From positions 1,426,001 through 1,490,000 of the forward strand of contig NZ_BLWC01000001.1 in assembly GCF_013167895.1 (NCBI RefSeq): a DNA stretch of 64,000 nucleotides. Direction: 5' to 3'. The stretch comes from Streptomyces fulvorobeus. Its GTDB lineage: Bacteria; Actinomycetota; Actinomycetes; Streptomycetales; Streptomycetaceae. The notes beneath the pieces are model-generated. The model was given only the letters and a program-made list of their open reading frames with translations. It was not told where the DNA came from and made no database searches. Of this stretch, positions 43,312 to 53,815 are shown piece by piece; the stretch's first letter is position 1, and each line of letters begins with the position of its first letter. A program made the translations under genes and the position numbers.

Positions 43312-44738
43312 CGGACGGCGACCTCGCCCTCGGCAGAGTTCTCCAGCAGTGCCAGAGCGACCTTCTCCAGGCCGACCGACCGGGACGCCTTCACCAGCAC
43401 GACGTCTCCCGGGCGCAGTTCACTGCGCAACAGGTCGACGGCCGCCTGTGCGTCGGACACGTGCACCGACTCCTCACCCCACGAACCCTCGTTATATGCG
43501 CCCAGTTGCAGCCAGGAGGCTTCTCTTCCTCCGACTGCGACGAGCTTGCTGACGTTGAGCCGGACGGCGAGCCGTCCGACAGCGTCGTGCTCGGCGAGCG
43601 ACGCGTCACCGAGCTCGGCCATCTGACCGAGCACCGCCCACGTGCGTCCCCCTCCGGCCCGTGAGGCTTTGCCCATGGCAGCCAGCGCACGGAGTGCGGC
43701 TCTCATGGATTCGGGGTTCGCGTTGTAGGCGTCATTGACGACCGTCACACCGTCCGGACGCTCGGTGACCTCCATGCGCCAGCGGGAGAGGGTGCCCGCC
43801 TCGGAGAGCGCCACGGCGATCTCAGTCACGGACATGCCCAGCTCATGGGCGACGGCGGCCGCGGCGAGCGCGTTCGACACGTGGTGCTCACCGTACAGGC
43901 GCAAGGTCACGTCGCTGCACCCGGTGGGTGTGTGGAGCGCGAAAGCGGGGCGCCCGTCCTCGGTGAGCCGGACGTTCTCACCCCGTACGTCCGCATCCGC
44001 GGCCTCTCCGAAGAGCAGAACCCGGGCTTCTGTGCGGGCCGACATGGCCCGTACGAGGGGGTCGTCCGCGTTGAGGACGGCGACGCCGCCCTCCGCGGCG
44101 GCGGGAAGGGCCTCCACGAGCTCGCCCTTGGCCTGGGCGATCGCCTCGCGGCTGCCGAACTCGCCGATGTGCGCGGTGCCCACGTTGAGGACCAGGCCGA
44201 TCCGCGGGGGCGTGAGGCCGGTCAGGTAGCGGATGTGGCCGATACCGCGGGCGCCCATCTCCAGGACGAGGTGCCGGGTCTCCCCGGTGGCGCGGAGCGC
44301 GGTGAGGGGGAGGCCGAGCTCGTTGTTGAAGGAGCCCGGTGTCCACACGGTGGGTCCCTTGCGCTCCAGGAGCTGGGCGATCAGGTCCTTGGTGGAGGTC
44401 TTGCCCGCCGAGCCGGTGAGCGCGACGAGGGTGGCACCGAGCCGCTGGACGACGGCGCGGGCCAGGGCGCCGAGCGCCGCCTCGACGTCGTCGACGACGA
44501 TCGCCGGGACACCGACGGGGCGGGCGGCCAGCACCGCTGCCGCGCCCGCGTCGACCGCGCGCCGCGCGAAGTCGTGGCCGTCGGTCCGCTCGCCCGGCAG
44601 GGCGACGAACAGGCTGCCGTGCTCCACCTCCCGGGAGTCGATGACGACGGGTCCGTCGACGGTGACTGCCGGATCGGGTATGTCGTGCGGCTGCCCGCCG
44701 ACGATTGCGGCGATCTCGGTGAGGGAGAGGGTGATCAC
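43308..44738 (-). CDS. murF: UDP-MurNAc-tripeptide:D-Ala-D-Ala ligase MurF
   Basis: 476 aa Mur ligase adding D-Ala-D-Ala. Motifs in order: substrate domain DSREVEHGSLFVALPGE, P-loop TGSAGKTSTKDLIAQ, EMGARGIGHIRYLTGL, VLNADDPLV, and the C-terminal VVNDAYNANPESMRAALRAL. GTG start four bases after the murE stop. Normal length for the family. Confidence 0.95.
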   Translation of the reverse strand: MITLSLTEIAAIVGGQPHDIPDPAVTVDGPVVIDSREVEHGSLFVALPGERTDGHDFARRAVDAGAAAVLAARPVGVPAIVVDDVEAALGALARAVVQRLGATLVALTGSAGKTSTKDLIAQLLERKGPTVWTPGSFNNELGLPLTALRATGETRHLVLEMGARGIGHIRYLTGLTPPRIGLVLNVGTAHIGEFGSREAIAQAKGELVEALPAAAEGGVAVLNADDPLVRAMSARTEARVLLFGEAADADVRGENVRLTEDGRPAFALHTPTGCSDVTLRLYGEHHVSNALAAAAVAHELGMSVTEIAVALSEAGTLSRWRMEVTERPDGVTVVNDAYNANPESMRAALRALAAMGKASRAGGGRTWAVLGQMAELGDASLAEHDAVGRLAVRLNVSKLVAVGGREASWLQLGAYNEGSWGEESVHVSDAQAAVDLLRSELRPGDVVLVKASRSVGLEKVALALLENSAEGEVAVR

Positions 44739-44742
44739 TTGG

Positions 44743-46482
44743 TCATCCCTGACTGTTGTTCTCGTGGGTGTCGGCACGGTCCGAGGTGGTCTCGGGGGCG
44801 GCCTCGGTGCTCGCGCGGCCCATGGACCGCGCGATGGCGGCGCGCAGGACCTTGCGGTCGTCGAAGGGGCGTACCACTCCGTGGATGTCCTGGCCCTGCT
44901 CGTGCCCCTTGCCCGCGACGAGGACGGTGTCGCCCGCTTCGGCGCGGGCCACGGCCGCGGCGATGGCCGCGGCGCGGTCGGCGTCGATGAGGACGTCACC
45001 GCGCTCGTGCACGGGCACCTCGGCGGCGCCCGAGAGCATCGCGGCGAGGATGGCCAGGGGGTCCTCGGAGCGGGGGTTGTCGGAGGTCAGTACGGCGGTG
45101 TCGGCGAGCCTGGCCGCCGCGGCGCCCATGGAGGCGCGTTTGGTGGTGTCCCGGTCCCCGCCGCAGCCGAGCACGATGTGGACCCTGCCCTCGGTGACCT
45201 TGCGCAGGGAGCGCAGGACCGACTCGACCGCGTCCGTCTTGTGGGCGTAGTCGACGACGGCGAGGTACGGCTGTCCGGCGTCCACCCGCTCCAGCCGGCC
45301 GGGGACGCCCGGAACGGCGGCGACGCCGTCGGCGGCGGTCTGCGGGTCGACGCCCGCGACGGCCAGGGTGACGATCGCGGCCAGGCTGTTGGCGACGTTG
45401 AACGGGCCGGGCAGCGGTGCCCTGGCCGTGATCCGCTCGCCCTGGGGGCCGGCGACCCGGAAGGTGCTGTCCTGGGGGCCCACCTCGACGCCCTCGGCAC
45501 GCCAGTCGGCGTCCGGGTGGCCCTCGGCGGAGAAGGTGACGACCGGGACGGTGGCCTCGGAGATCAGCCGCCGGCCGTACTCGTCGTCGAAGTTGACGAC
45601 CCCCCGCCTGCTGCGGAGCGGAGTGAAGAGCTGTGCCTTGGCCTGGAAGTAGTCCTCCATCCCGGAGTGGAACTCCATGTGCTCCGGGGAGAGGTTGTTG
45701 AAGACGGCGACGTCGAAGACGCAGCCGTCGACCCGGCCGAGCACCAGCGCGTGACTGGAGACCTCCATGGCGACCGCCTCGGTGCCGCGTTCGCGCATGA
45801 CGGCGAAGAGCGCCTGGAGGTCGGTGGCCTCGGGGGTGGTGCGCTCGGACTTGATGCGCTCGTCGCCGATCCGCATCTCGACGGTGCCGATCAGCCCGGT
45901 GCTGCGGCCCGCTCCGCGCAGTCCGCCCTCCACGAGGTAGGCCGTGGTGGTCTTGCCGGACGTCCCGGTGATCCCGATCTGGAGCAGGCCGTTGCCGGGA
46001 TGTCCGTAGATTTCCGCGGCGACCACGCCCATCCGGCCCCGCGGGTCCTCGGTGACGAGGACCGGGAGCCCGGTGGCGGCGGCGCGCTCGGTGCCGGCCG
46101 GGTCGGTGAGGACCGCGACCGCGCCGAGTCCCGCGGCCTGGGCGGCGAAGTCGGCTCCGTGGAACCGGGCGCCCGGCAGAGCCGCGTAGACGTCACCCGG
46201 GCGCACGGCCCTGGAGTCGTGCGTGATGCCGGTGACCTCGCCGGGCCCGGGTGGTTCGACACCGAGCAGCGCTGCCAGCTCGCCGAGGGAAGTGGGCCGG
46301 AGCCGGTCCGGTCGGGGCGCTCCCGGGTAGCTCACAGGCGCGTCCTTCTGGGTGTTCTGGAACTGATCAGGGTGGGGCACGGCGGTGAGCGTACCGGGCG
46401 CACCCGGCCTCTCGCGAAGTGAGGGGCCGGGGTCGCGGTACTTCTCGTTCCGGTTCCCGGGATCAGGCGTGATCGTTGTCAC
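44743..46482 (-). CDS. murE: UDP-MurNAc-tripeptide synthetase MurE
   Basis: 579 aa as drawn. It adds diaminopimelate to UDP-MurNAc-Ala-Glu. The P-loop is TGTSGKTTTAYLVEGG, the carbamylated-lysine region SERTTPEATDLQA, and the DAP-recognition motif DNPRSEDP. VVDYAHKTDAVESVL and AGKGHEQGQDI are conserved. Two starts are credible. The GTG at 46482 (preceded by GAGGAA) adds a Pro/Gly-rich leader of 49 residues. The GTG at 46335 (preceded by AAGGAC, peptide MSYPGAPRP) gives the usual length of about 530 aa. The leader has fewer G/C third positions than the rest, so the shorter form may be the real one. Confidence 0.92.
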   Translation of the reverse strand: MTTITPDPGNRNEKYRDPGPSLRERPGAPGTLTAVPHPDQFQNTQKDAPVSYPGAPRPDRLRPTSLGELAALLGVEPPGPGEVTGITHDSRAVRPGDVYAALPGARFHGADFAAQAAGLGAVAVLTDPAGTERAAATGLPVLVTEDPRGRMGVVAAEIYGHPGNGLLQIGITGTSGKTTTAYLVEGGLRGAGRSTGLIGTVEMRIGDERIKSERTTPEATDLQALFAVMRERGTEAVAMEVSSHALVLGRVDGCVFDVAVFNNLSPEHMEFHSGMEDYFQAKAQLFTPLRSRRGVVNFDDEYGRRLISEATVPVVTFSAEGHPDADWRAEGVEVGPQDSTFRVAGPQGERITARAPLPGPFNVANSLAAIVTLAVAGVDPQTAADGVAAVPGVPGRLERVDAGQPYLAVVDYAHKTDAVESVLRSLRKVTEGRVHIVLGCGGDRDTTKRASMGAAAARLADTAVLTSDNPRSEDPLAILAAMLSGAAEVPVHERGDVLIDADRAAAIAAAVARAEAGDTVLVAGKGHEQGQDIHGVVRPFDDRKVLRAAIARSMGRASTEAAPETTSDRADTHENNSQG

Positions 46483-46546
46483 TGGGGGATTCCTCGGGGC
46501 TGCCGTGGATCGTGAGCCCGGCCAGGACCCGCGGCAGCCCTCGTCG

Positions 46547-48523
46547 TCACTCGCCGGGCTGGAAGGACACCGGCAGCCGGGCGGGCTTGCTGCCGGAGGG
46601 TGCGGCCTGGAGCGTCTTGAGCGCGAACTCCATGACCTTCTTGTAGATCGGACCGCAGGTCTGGCCGCCGAAGTAGCTCCCCTCGGTGGGGTTCTGGATC
46701 GCGCAGTAGACGGTGACCTGCGGGTCGTCGGAGGGTGCGAAGCCCGCGAAGGAGGCGGTGTAGCCGTGGTAGCCGCCGCGCTCCGGGTCGACGCGGTTGG
46801 CCGTGCCGGTCTTGCCCGCGACCCGGTAGCCCGGGATCGCCGCCTTGGTCCCGGTGCCCTCGTGGTCGTCGACGACGGATTCGAGCATGACCGACAGCGT
46901 CCTTGCGGTCTTCTCGCTGACCACCCGGGTCCGCTCGGGGGCGGGCACGGCGGTGAACCCGCCGTCCTCGTCCCTGGTCCCGCGGACGAGGGTGGGGGCG
47001 ATCCTGACTCCTCCGTTCGCGATCGTCGAGTACACCGAGGCGGCCTGCATGGCGTTCAGGGAGAGTCCCTGGCCGAACGGGATCGTGTACTGCTGGGAGG
47101 TCGACCAGTCCTGCGGCTTCGCCAGGAGGCCGGGCGACTCACCGGGATAGCCGAGCCCGGTGACGGAGCCGATGCCGAACTTGCGCAGGTAGGAGTGGAG
47201 GACCTTGTTGGCCTCGGCCTGGGTCCTGCCGAGCTGACCGGTCGCCAGGATGGTGCCGATGTTGCTCGACTTGGCGAGTACGCCGTTGAGTGTGAGGTAC
47301 CAGGTGGGGTGGTCGACGTCGTCCCTGAACAGCCGGTCCCCGCGGTGCAGCCGGTTGGGCACCGTGACGTGGGTGGCGGGCGTCGCGGCCTTCTCCTCCA
47401 GCACGGCGGCCATGGACATGACCTTGCTGGTGGAGCCCGGCTCGTACACGTCCTGGAGCGCGGCGTTGCCGAGGGTCGTGGCGTCGACCTGCGAGAGGTC
47501 GTTCGGGTCGTAGCCGGGAGCGTTGGCCATGGCCAGCACCTCGCCCGTCCGGGTGTTCTGGACGATCACGTAGCCGCGGTCCGCCCGGGACTTCTTGACC
47601 TGGTCGGCGATGGCCCGCTGGGCGGCCCACTGGATGTCGCGGTCGATGGTCAGCTCGATGTCGGCGCCGGGAACGGCCGGGACCTCCCTGGCGCCGGCCG
47701 TGGGCACGCGGCGGCCGCCGGAGTGGGCGTACCGGATCTTTCCGTCCTTGCCGGCCAGTTCCTTGTCCAGCTTGGATTCGAGACCGCCGCCGCCCTTGCC
47801 CTCGGCGTTGACGAATCCCAGTATCCCGGCGGCCAGGTCACCGTTCGGGTAGACCCGTCTGGTGGTGGGCTCCTGGAGGACACCGGCCAGTACGTCGACT
47901 CCCGGGCCGCCGTCGGCTCTGTCCTTCTGTGCCTTCTCCGCGAAGGTGGCCTTGAGGTCCTTGATCTGCTTCCAGACCTGCGGGGTCTGCCGGCTCGCCA
48001 GGACCACGTAACGGCTCCTGGGCTTCGACAGCTTCTCCGTCAGCTCCCCGACGTCCTTGCCGAGGATCGGGGCGAGGAGGGCCGCGGCCTGCTGGGGTGC
48101 GTCCGGGGCCTTGCTGTCCGCGGGCGTGAACATCTTGGGGTCGGCGGTGATGTTGTGCGCGTCGACGCTGGTCGCCAGCGCGATCCCGTCGCGGTCGGTG
48201 ATCTCCCCGCGCTCCGCGGCGACGGTGTACTCCAGGTAGCGGTTCTTCTGGGCCTTTTCGGCGTACGTACTGGCGTCGACGGCCTGGACCTGGAGGAGCC
48301 GGACGACGAAGGCCAGCATGACGACCGTCAGACCCGCGCCGACCAGGCGCAGACGCGGGCGCGGGCTGCCCAGGCGCAGGGTGCGCGGGGTGCCGCCGCG
48401 CACCCGCCCGTACGGGGGGCGCGGACGACGGGCCGCGGGCCGGGAGCGGCCGGAGCCTCCTGCCGCGCTACGGGGTCGTGCCGGGCCGGGTACGCGGCGG
48501 CGCGGCGGTTCCTTGGACGACAT
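46547..48523 (-). CDS. ftsI: Septal transpeptidase FtsI (PBP3)
   Basis: 658 aa class B penicillin-binding protein crosslinking septal peptidoglycan. A basic Arg/Pro-rich cytoplasmic N-terminus (1-57) precedes one membrane segment, LVGAGLTVVMLAFVVRLLQV. The pedestal domain starts at RGEITDRDGIALATSV. The transpeptidase motifs are STSK in EPGSTSKVM, SSN in LAKSSNIGTIL and KTG in RVAGKTGTANR. Its start lies three bases after the ftsL stop. The partner polymerase is FtsW from the same cluster. Confidence 0.96.
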   Translation of the reverse strand: MSSKEPPRRRVPGPARPRSAAGGSGRSRPAARRPRPPYGRVRGGTPRTLRLGSPRPRLRLVGAGLTVVMLAFVVRLLQVQAVDASTYAEKAQKNRYLEYTVAAERGEITDRDGIALATSVDAHNITADPKMFTPADSKAPDAPQQAAALLAPILGKDVGELTEKLSKPRSRYVVLASRQTPQVWKQIKDLKATFAEKAQKDRADGGPGVDVLAGVLQEPTTRRVYPNGDLAAGILGFVNAEGKGGGGLESKLDKELAGKDGKIRYAHSGGRRVPTAGAREVPAVPGADIELTIDRDIQWAAQRAIADQVKKSRADRGYVIVQNTRTGEVLAMANAPGYDPNDLSQVDATTLGNAALQDVYEPGSTSKVMSMAAVLEEKAATPATHVTVPNRLHRGDRLFRDDVDHPTWYLTLNGVLAKSSNIGTILATGQLGRTQAEANKVLHSYLRKFGIGSVTGLGYPGESPGLLAKPQDWSTSQQYTIPFGQGLSLNAMQAASVYSTIANGGVRIAPTLVRGTRDEDGGFTAVPAPERTRVVSEKTARTLSVMLESVVDDHEGTGTKAAIPGYRVAGKTGTANRVDPERGGYHGYTASFAGFAPSDDPQVTVYCAIQNPTEGSYFGGQTCGPIYKKVMEFALKTLQAAPSGSKPARLPVSFQPGE

Positions 48524-48526
48524 GCG

Positions 48527-49198
48527 TCACCTGCCGGGGCTCGTCGTGGGCGGGGGCGCCGACGCGCGCTGCCGCGCGGTCGGCGTGGTCTCTGCTTCGG
48601 GATCGGGCTCTGGTAGGGCGGAGGCTTGTGACAGGGCGCCCTCGGCTGCGGACCCCTCGGCCGGGGCGGTCCGCGGCGCGGTCCGCGCGGCGTCGGGCGA
48701 GGACGGCCCGGGGGCGGGCCGCGAGACCGGGGGGTCCTGCGGGGAGGCGTCGGACGCCCCGGATGAGGAGGTGGGGGAAGCGGCGGGCGGGGTGTCCACC
48801 GGCTTCGGCGGGGCCGTGGGGAAGGGCTCGGCGGTGGACTCCAGGGGCACGCCCCGCACCGTGCCGTCCGGGCTCAGGAAGGCGGGGCTGCCACCCGGCA
48901 CCATGCCCAGTTTCCTGGCGCGCCTCTCCAGCGCGTCCGGCTCGGAGTAGCTGTCGACGTCCCGCTGGAGTGCCTGCTGCTCGTCGGTGAGTTCGGTGGT
49001 CTGCCGCTTCAGCTCGCTCAGTCTGAACGATCCCTCGTTCAGGGCGGAGTTCAGCAGGAGCAGCGCGATCAGGCCGCCGCCGAGGAGCAGGACGACCAGC
49101 AGGACGAAGGGGGTGCGGGCCGCGTTGCTCGGTCCCGCCGGCATGAGCCGGGCGAGCCGCGCCGCCCTCCCCTTCAACTGTTCGGCCGGTTCGGTCAC
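48527..49198 (-). CDS. ftsL: Cell division protein FtsL-like
   Basis: 223 aa. Cytoplasmic N-terminus (1-29), membrane segment FVLLVVLLLGGGLIALLLLN, then a short coiled coil (RLSELKRQTTELTDEQQALQ, RDVDSYSEPDALERRARKLG) of the FtsL/septum-initiator type. The remainder (about 105-223) is a long Pro/Ser/Ala/Glu low-complexity extracellular tail, larger than FtsL in most bacteria. It occupies the FtsL position between rsmH and ftsI. GTG start. FtsL is named here on position, topology and coiled coil; sequence conservation is low in this family. Confidence 0.88.
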   Translation of the reverse strand: MTEPAEQLKGRAARLARLMPAGPSNAARTPFVLLVVLLLGGGLIALLLLNSALNEGSFRLSELKRQTTELTDEQQALQRDVDSYSEPDALERRARKLGMVPGGSPAFLSPDGTVRGVPLESTAEPFPTAPPKPVDTPPAASPTSSSGASDASPQDPPVSRPAPGPSSPDAARTAPRTAPAEGSAAEGALSQASALPEPDPEAETTPTARQRASAPPPTTSPGR

Positions 49199-49247
49199 GG
49201 CATCGCCTCGCCGGTCCCGGGCGCCGGGCGGACCGGAGCGCGGCGCC

Positions 49248-50213
49248 TCATCGCTCCTCCTCGCGGATGCGCTGGGCGCCGCGCAGCCGGGCGGGGGCGG
49301 CGCGCCGGTTCTCGGCGACCTCCTCCTCCGTGGGCAGCTCCGCGCCTCGGGTGAGCAGCTTCAGCCGCGGCTGGTACCGCTCGGGGACGACGGGCAGGCC
49401 GGGGGGCGCGGTGTTGGCGGCGCCGGCCGCGAAGACCTGCTTGACCAGCCGGTCCTCCAGCGAGTGGTACGAGAGGACGGCGATACGGCCGCCCACGGCG
49501 AGGGAGTCCACAGCGGCCGGGATCGCCTGCTCCAGGACCGACAGCTCGCCGTTGACCTCGATGCGCAGGGCCTGGAAGGTGCGCTTGGCCGGGTTGCCGC
49601 CGGTTCGTTTGGCGGCCTGCGGCAGGGAGTCACGGATCAGCTCGACGAGCCGGGCGCTGTCGGTGAAGGGATTGTTCTCGCGCTCGCGCACGACGGCGGA
49701 GACGATCCGCTTGGCCTGCTTCTCCTCGCCGTACTGCCGGAGGATCCGGACGAGCTCGCCGGGCGGGTAGGTGTTGAGCACCTCGGCGGCGCTGATCCCG
49801 GTCGTCTGGTCCATGCGCATGTCCAGGGGTGCGTCCTGGGCGTACGCGAATCCCCGGCCGGCCTCGTCGAGCTGCATGGAGGAGACGCCGAGGTCGAAGA
49901 GGACGCCCTGGACCTTGGGGATTTTGAGCCGGTCCAGGACCTCGGGCAGTTCGTCGTAGACGGCGTGTACGAGGGTGGCCCGGTCGCCGTAGGGGGCGAG
50001 GCGCTCGCCGGAGAGCCGGAGCGCTTCCTTGTCCCGGTCGAGCGCGACCAGCCGGGCCGTCGGGAAGGCGGCGAGGAGCGCCTCACTGTGTCCGCCCAGC
50101 CCCAGGGTGCAGTCCACGACGACCGGTGGCCGGGGCCCCGGGTCCTCCAGAGCCGGGGCCAACAGGTCCAGGCATCGCTGGAGCATCACCGGGACGTGTC
50201 GGGTCTGGCTCAT
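49248..50213 (-). CDS. rsmH: 16S rRNA m4C1402 methyltransferase RsmH (MraW)
   Basis: 321 aa SAM-dependent methyltransferase modifying C1402 of 16S rRNA. N-terminus [23 protein letters not shown] motif [39 protein letters not shown] and the C-terminal [18 protein letters not shown] are diagnostic. ATG start at 50213 set by the family N-terminus and GAGAGGG upstream. First gene of the division and wall cluster. No mraZ gene precedes it in the 399 bases of upstream sequence. Confidence 0.95.
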   Translation of the reverse strand: MSQTRHVPVMLQRCLDLLAPALEDPGPRPPVVVDCTLGLGGHSEALLAAFPTARLVALDRDKEALRLSGERLAPYGDRATLVHAVYDELPEVLDRLKIPKVQGVLFDLGVSSMQLDEAGRGFAYAQDAPLDMRMDQTTGISAAEVLNTYPPGELVRILRQYGEEKQAKRIVSAVVRERENNPFTDSARLVELIRDSLPQAAKRTGGNPAKRTFQALRIEVNGELSVLEQAIPAAVDSLAVGGRIAVLSYHSLEDRLVKQVFAAGAANTAPPGLPVVPERYQPRLKLLTRGAELPTEEEVAENRRAAPARLRGAQRIREEER

Positions 50214-50612
50214 GCGCCCTCTCAGGCTCGGTTCACGCACGGCTCGCGCATGCGGCCCGGTCCCCGCCCGCTCCGAAGGGGAGGCCAGCCGGCGCCGTGG
50301 AAGGGGCGCCGGCCGACCGGGAGCGGGAGAGGGCCGGGCCGCACGCGCGCCGTACATCACGGGGCGTACGGAATACGAGGTGTGTACGGGTGGGTCGGTA
50401 ACTTCGCGTCACTTTAGTCCACCCTGCCATTCGATCGATTCCCGATCAACGAGGCGGGCAGCGAGTCGCACCGGCCTCTTCGAGCGGGAAGGCTCACTCG
50501 ACCGGGCGCACTTCTGTGAGGCTTGTGGATTACCTCACACCAAGGTTCGTTGACGTTCTTTGTCCCTTTCCCCAGCACGACGGGGCCCGTCCTGAACGCT
50601 AACGTCGTATCC
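50214..50612. other. Divergent promoter region of rsmH and carbonic anhydrase
   Basis: This 399-base gap has no convincing gene. It should contain the main promoter of the division cluster (minus) and that of the carbonic anhydrase (plus). A GC-poorer stretch lies at about 50400-50450 with ATTCGATCGATT. A 7-base inverted repeat (50515-50539) is listed separately. I cannot fix -10 and -35 boxes with confidence. Confidence 0.5.
50515..50539. promoter_or_regulatory. Inverted repeat upstream of carbonic anhydrase
   Basis: TGTGAGG (50515-50521) and CCTCACA (50533-50539) are perfect inverted repeats with an 11-base spacer, starting 98 bases before the carbonic anhydrase ATG. The centre-to-centre distance is 18 bases, fitting a dimeric regulator on one face of the DNA. 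The regulator is unknown. The half-sites resemble CRP sites, but the spacing is too long for CRP. Confidence 0.4.
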
Positions 50613-51176
50613 ATGTCGACTTCCGCACACTCCCCCGCCGGACCCGCCTCCTCCGCCGCGGACGCGGCTCCTTCCGGCGGTTCGGTCACCGATCGGCTGG
50701 TCGAGGCGAACACCCGCTACGCGGACAAGTTCAGCGACCCGGGCATGGACGCACGGCCGGTACTGCGCGTGGCCGTGGTCGCCTGTATGGACGCCCGTCT
50801 CGACCTGCACGGCGCGCTCGGCCTCGAACTCGGCGACTGTCACACGATCCGCAACGCGGGCGGTGTGGTCACCGACGACGTGATCCGCTCCCTGACCATC
50901 AGCCAGCGCGCCCTCGGCACCCGCAGCGTGATCCTCATCCACCACACCAACTGCGGCCTGGAGTCCCTCACCGAGGATTTCCGGCAGGAGCTGGAGCGCG
51001 AGGTCGGCCAGCGGCCGGTCTGGGCGGTCGAGGCGTACTCCGACGCCGACCAGGACGTACGCCAGTCGATGCAGCGGGTGCGCACCTCACCGTTCCTGCT
51101 GCACACGGACGACATCCGCGGTTTTGTCTTCGACGTGACCACCGGTCTGCTGCGCGAGATCCAGCCCGCTTCCTGA
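50613..51176 (+). CDS. Beta-class carbonic anhydrase
   Basis: 187 aa. The zinc and catalytic motifs are CMDARLD (Cys58, Asp60, Arg62) and HHTNCGLES (His111, Cys114), as in the compact beta-carbonic anhydrases of actinobacteria. It interconverts CO2 and bicarbonate. Residues 1-25 are a Ser/Ala/Pro-rich leader without a signal peptide. The ATG at 50613 has no strong ribosome binding site. An upstream in-frame start at 50523 would add an unlikely hydrophobic leader. Divergent from the division cluster. Confidence 0.9.
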   Translation: MSTSAHSPAGPASSAADAAPSGGSVTDRLVEANTRYADKFSDPGMDARPVLRVAVVACMDARLDLHGALGLELGDCHTIRNAGGVVTDDVIRSLTISQRALGTRSVILIHHTNCGLESLTEDFRQELEREVGQRPVWAVEAYSDADQDVRQSMQRVRTSPFLLHTDDIRGFVFDVTTGLLREIQPAS

Positions 51177-51242
51177 ACCTCCGCAGGTCGGCCCAGCCCT
51201 CGCACCCCGAAACCGCCCCAACTCCTGACATATCGCACCCAG

Positions 51243-51251
51243 TTATCCACA
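51243..51251 (+). promoter_or_regulatory. Single perfect DnaA box
   Basis: TTATCCACA, the canonical DnaA box, occurs once in the gap between the carbonic anhydrase and MoxR genes. A lone box with no AT-rich unwinding region nearby is not an origin. It could titrate DnaA or act in transcription of the moxR operon, or be chance. Confidence 0.35.
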
Positions 51252-51390
51252 GGCGAGTGACACGAAGCGGTAACGGCAACAAGAATGCGGGGGTGACGTC
51301 TCCACGGGCCTTCCGCGGAGTGTCCGTATGTCGGGGCGGGCCGGGCAGCGATGCGCGTCGGCCCTGCACAAAGGTGCCGAGGAGGGCCGG

Positions 51391-52442
<1,052 letters not shown>

Positions 52443-52443
<1 letters not shown>

Positions 52444-53815
52444 TGGCGCCCGGGGGGCCCGGCGCCGTGGACGACGACGGCGGCAGGGGCGGCCTCCGGG
52501 CCGCCCTCAGCGGGCTGACCACGCGCGGCCGGTCCTTCCTCGCGGCCGGGGTCGCCGCCGCGGTCTGCGCCTATGTGCTGGGCCAGGGCGACCTCCTGCG
52601 GGTCGGCCTGCTGCTCGCCGTGCTCCCGCTGGTCTGCGTGAGCGTGCTCTACCGCACCCGCTACCGCGTCACCGGCAGCCGGTGGCTTACGCCGTCACGG
52701 GTACCCGCGGGGCGGAGGCCCGGGTGCACCTGCGGGTGGACAACATCTCCCGGCTGCCCACCGGGCTGCTCATGCTCCAGGACCGCGTTCCGTACGTGCT
52801 CGGCCCGCGCCCCCGGTTCGTGCTGGACCGGGTGGAGCCGGGCGGCAGGCGCGAGGTGTCCTACCGGGTGCGCTCGGACCTGCGCGGGCGCTACCCGCTG
52901 GGACCCCTGCAACTGCGGCTCAGCGATCCGTTCGGGATGTGCGAGCTGACCCGTTCGTTCAGCGCGTACGACACCCTCACCGTCATCCCCCGCACCGAGC
53001 CGCTGCCGACCCTGCGGCTGGCCGGCGAGGCTTCCGGATACGGCGACGGGCGGCAGCGCTCGCTCGCCCTGGCCGGTGAGGACGACATCATTCCGCGCGG
53101 TTACCGGCACGGCGACGACCTGCGCCGCGTCCACTGGCGCTCCACCGCGCGCTACGGCGAACTGATGGTGCGCCGCGAGGAGCAGCCGCAGCGGGCCAGG
53201 TGCACCGTGCTGCTGGACACCCGGGGCATCGCCTATCAGGGAGCGGGCCCGGACTCGGCCTTCGAGTGGGCCGTGTCGGGGGCGGCTTCGGCTCTGGTGC
53301 ACATGCTGGAGCGGGGCTTCGCCGTGCGGCTGCTCACGGACGACGGCGGTTGCGTGCCGGGTGAGGGCTCCGACGGTTTCGCCGGATCGACCCAGGAGGC
53401 CGCCGACTCCGCGGGACTGATGATGGACACGCTCGCGGTCGTCGGCCACTCGGACGGTGGCGGCCTGTCTCGCGCCTACGACGTGCTGCGGGGCGGCAGC
53501 GAAGGGCTCCTGATCGCGTTCTTCGGTGATCTCGACGAGGAGCAGGTGGCGGTGGCGAGCCGGATGCGGCAGCGCAGCGGCGCCGCGGTGGCCTTCGTCG
53601 TGGACAGCGAGGGCTGGGTGCGGGGCGGGGCCGGAGCACCTCCCGCACCGGTCGAGGAGCGCCTGCGGCTGTTGCGCGAGGCGGGCTGGACAGCCGTGGC
53701 CGTCCCGCCCGGGACACCGCTCACCCGGGTCTGGCAGCAGGCGGGGCAGCAGCACGGCGACACGCAGTCCGCCGCGACCGGCGGTCTTTCGGGCTTCTCG
53801 GGAGGATGGTCATGA
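52443..53815 (+). CDS. DUF58 domain protein, apparent frameshift
   Basis: About 457 aa after restoring one base. The first frame encodes a cytoplasmic leader and two membrane segments (FLAAGVAAAVCAYVLGQG, LRVGLLLAVLPLVCVSVL) up to SRVPAG. The second frame continues AEARVHLRVDNISRLPTG and carries the DUF58 hallmark EDDIIPRGYRHGDDLRRVHW with RSTARYGELMVRREE, followed by a von Willebrand A-like domain (RCTVLLDTRG). The frames join if the G4 run at 52709-52712 is read as G5. DUF58 proteins are partners of MoxR ATPases and transglutaminases, as here. Confidence 0.88.

Noticed and set aside
50515..50539. CRP site (TGTGA with TCACA)
   Set aside because: The distance between the half-sites is 15 bases rather than 6, so it is not a CRP-type site.
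51200..51300. Chromosomal origin because of a DnaA box
   Set aside because: There is only one box, no AT-rich region, and no dnaA, dnaN or rpmH gene nearby.
52682..53815. DUF58 protein starting at an internal ATG at 52682
   Set aside because: The in-frame region upstream of the shift supplies the two expected membrane segments and a start overlapping the moxR stop, so the internal ATG is unlikely to be the true start.
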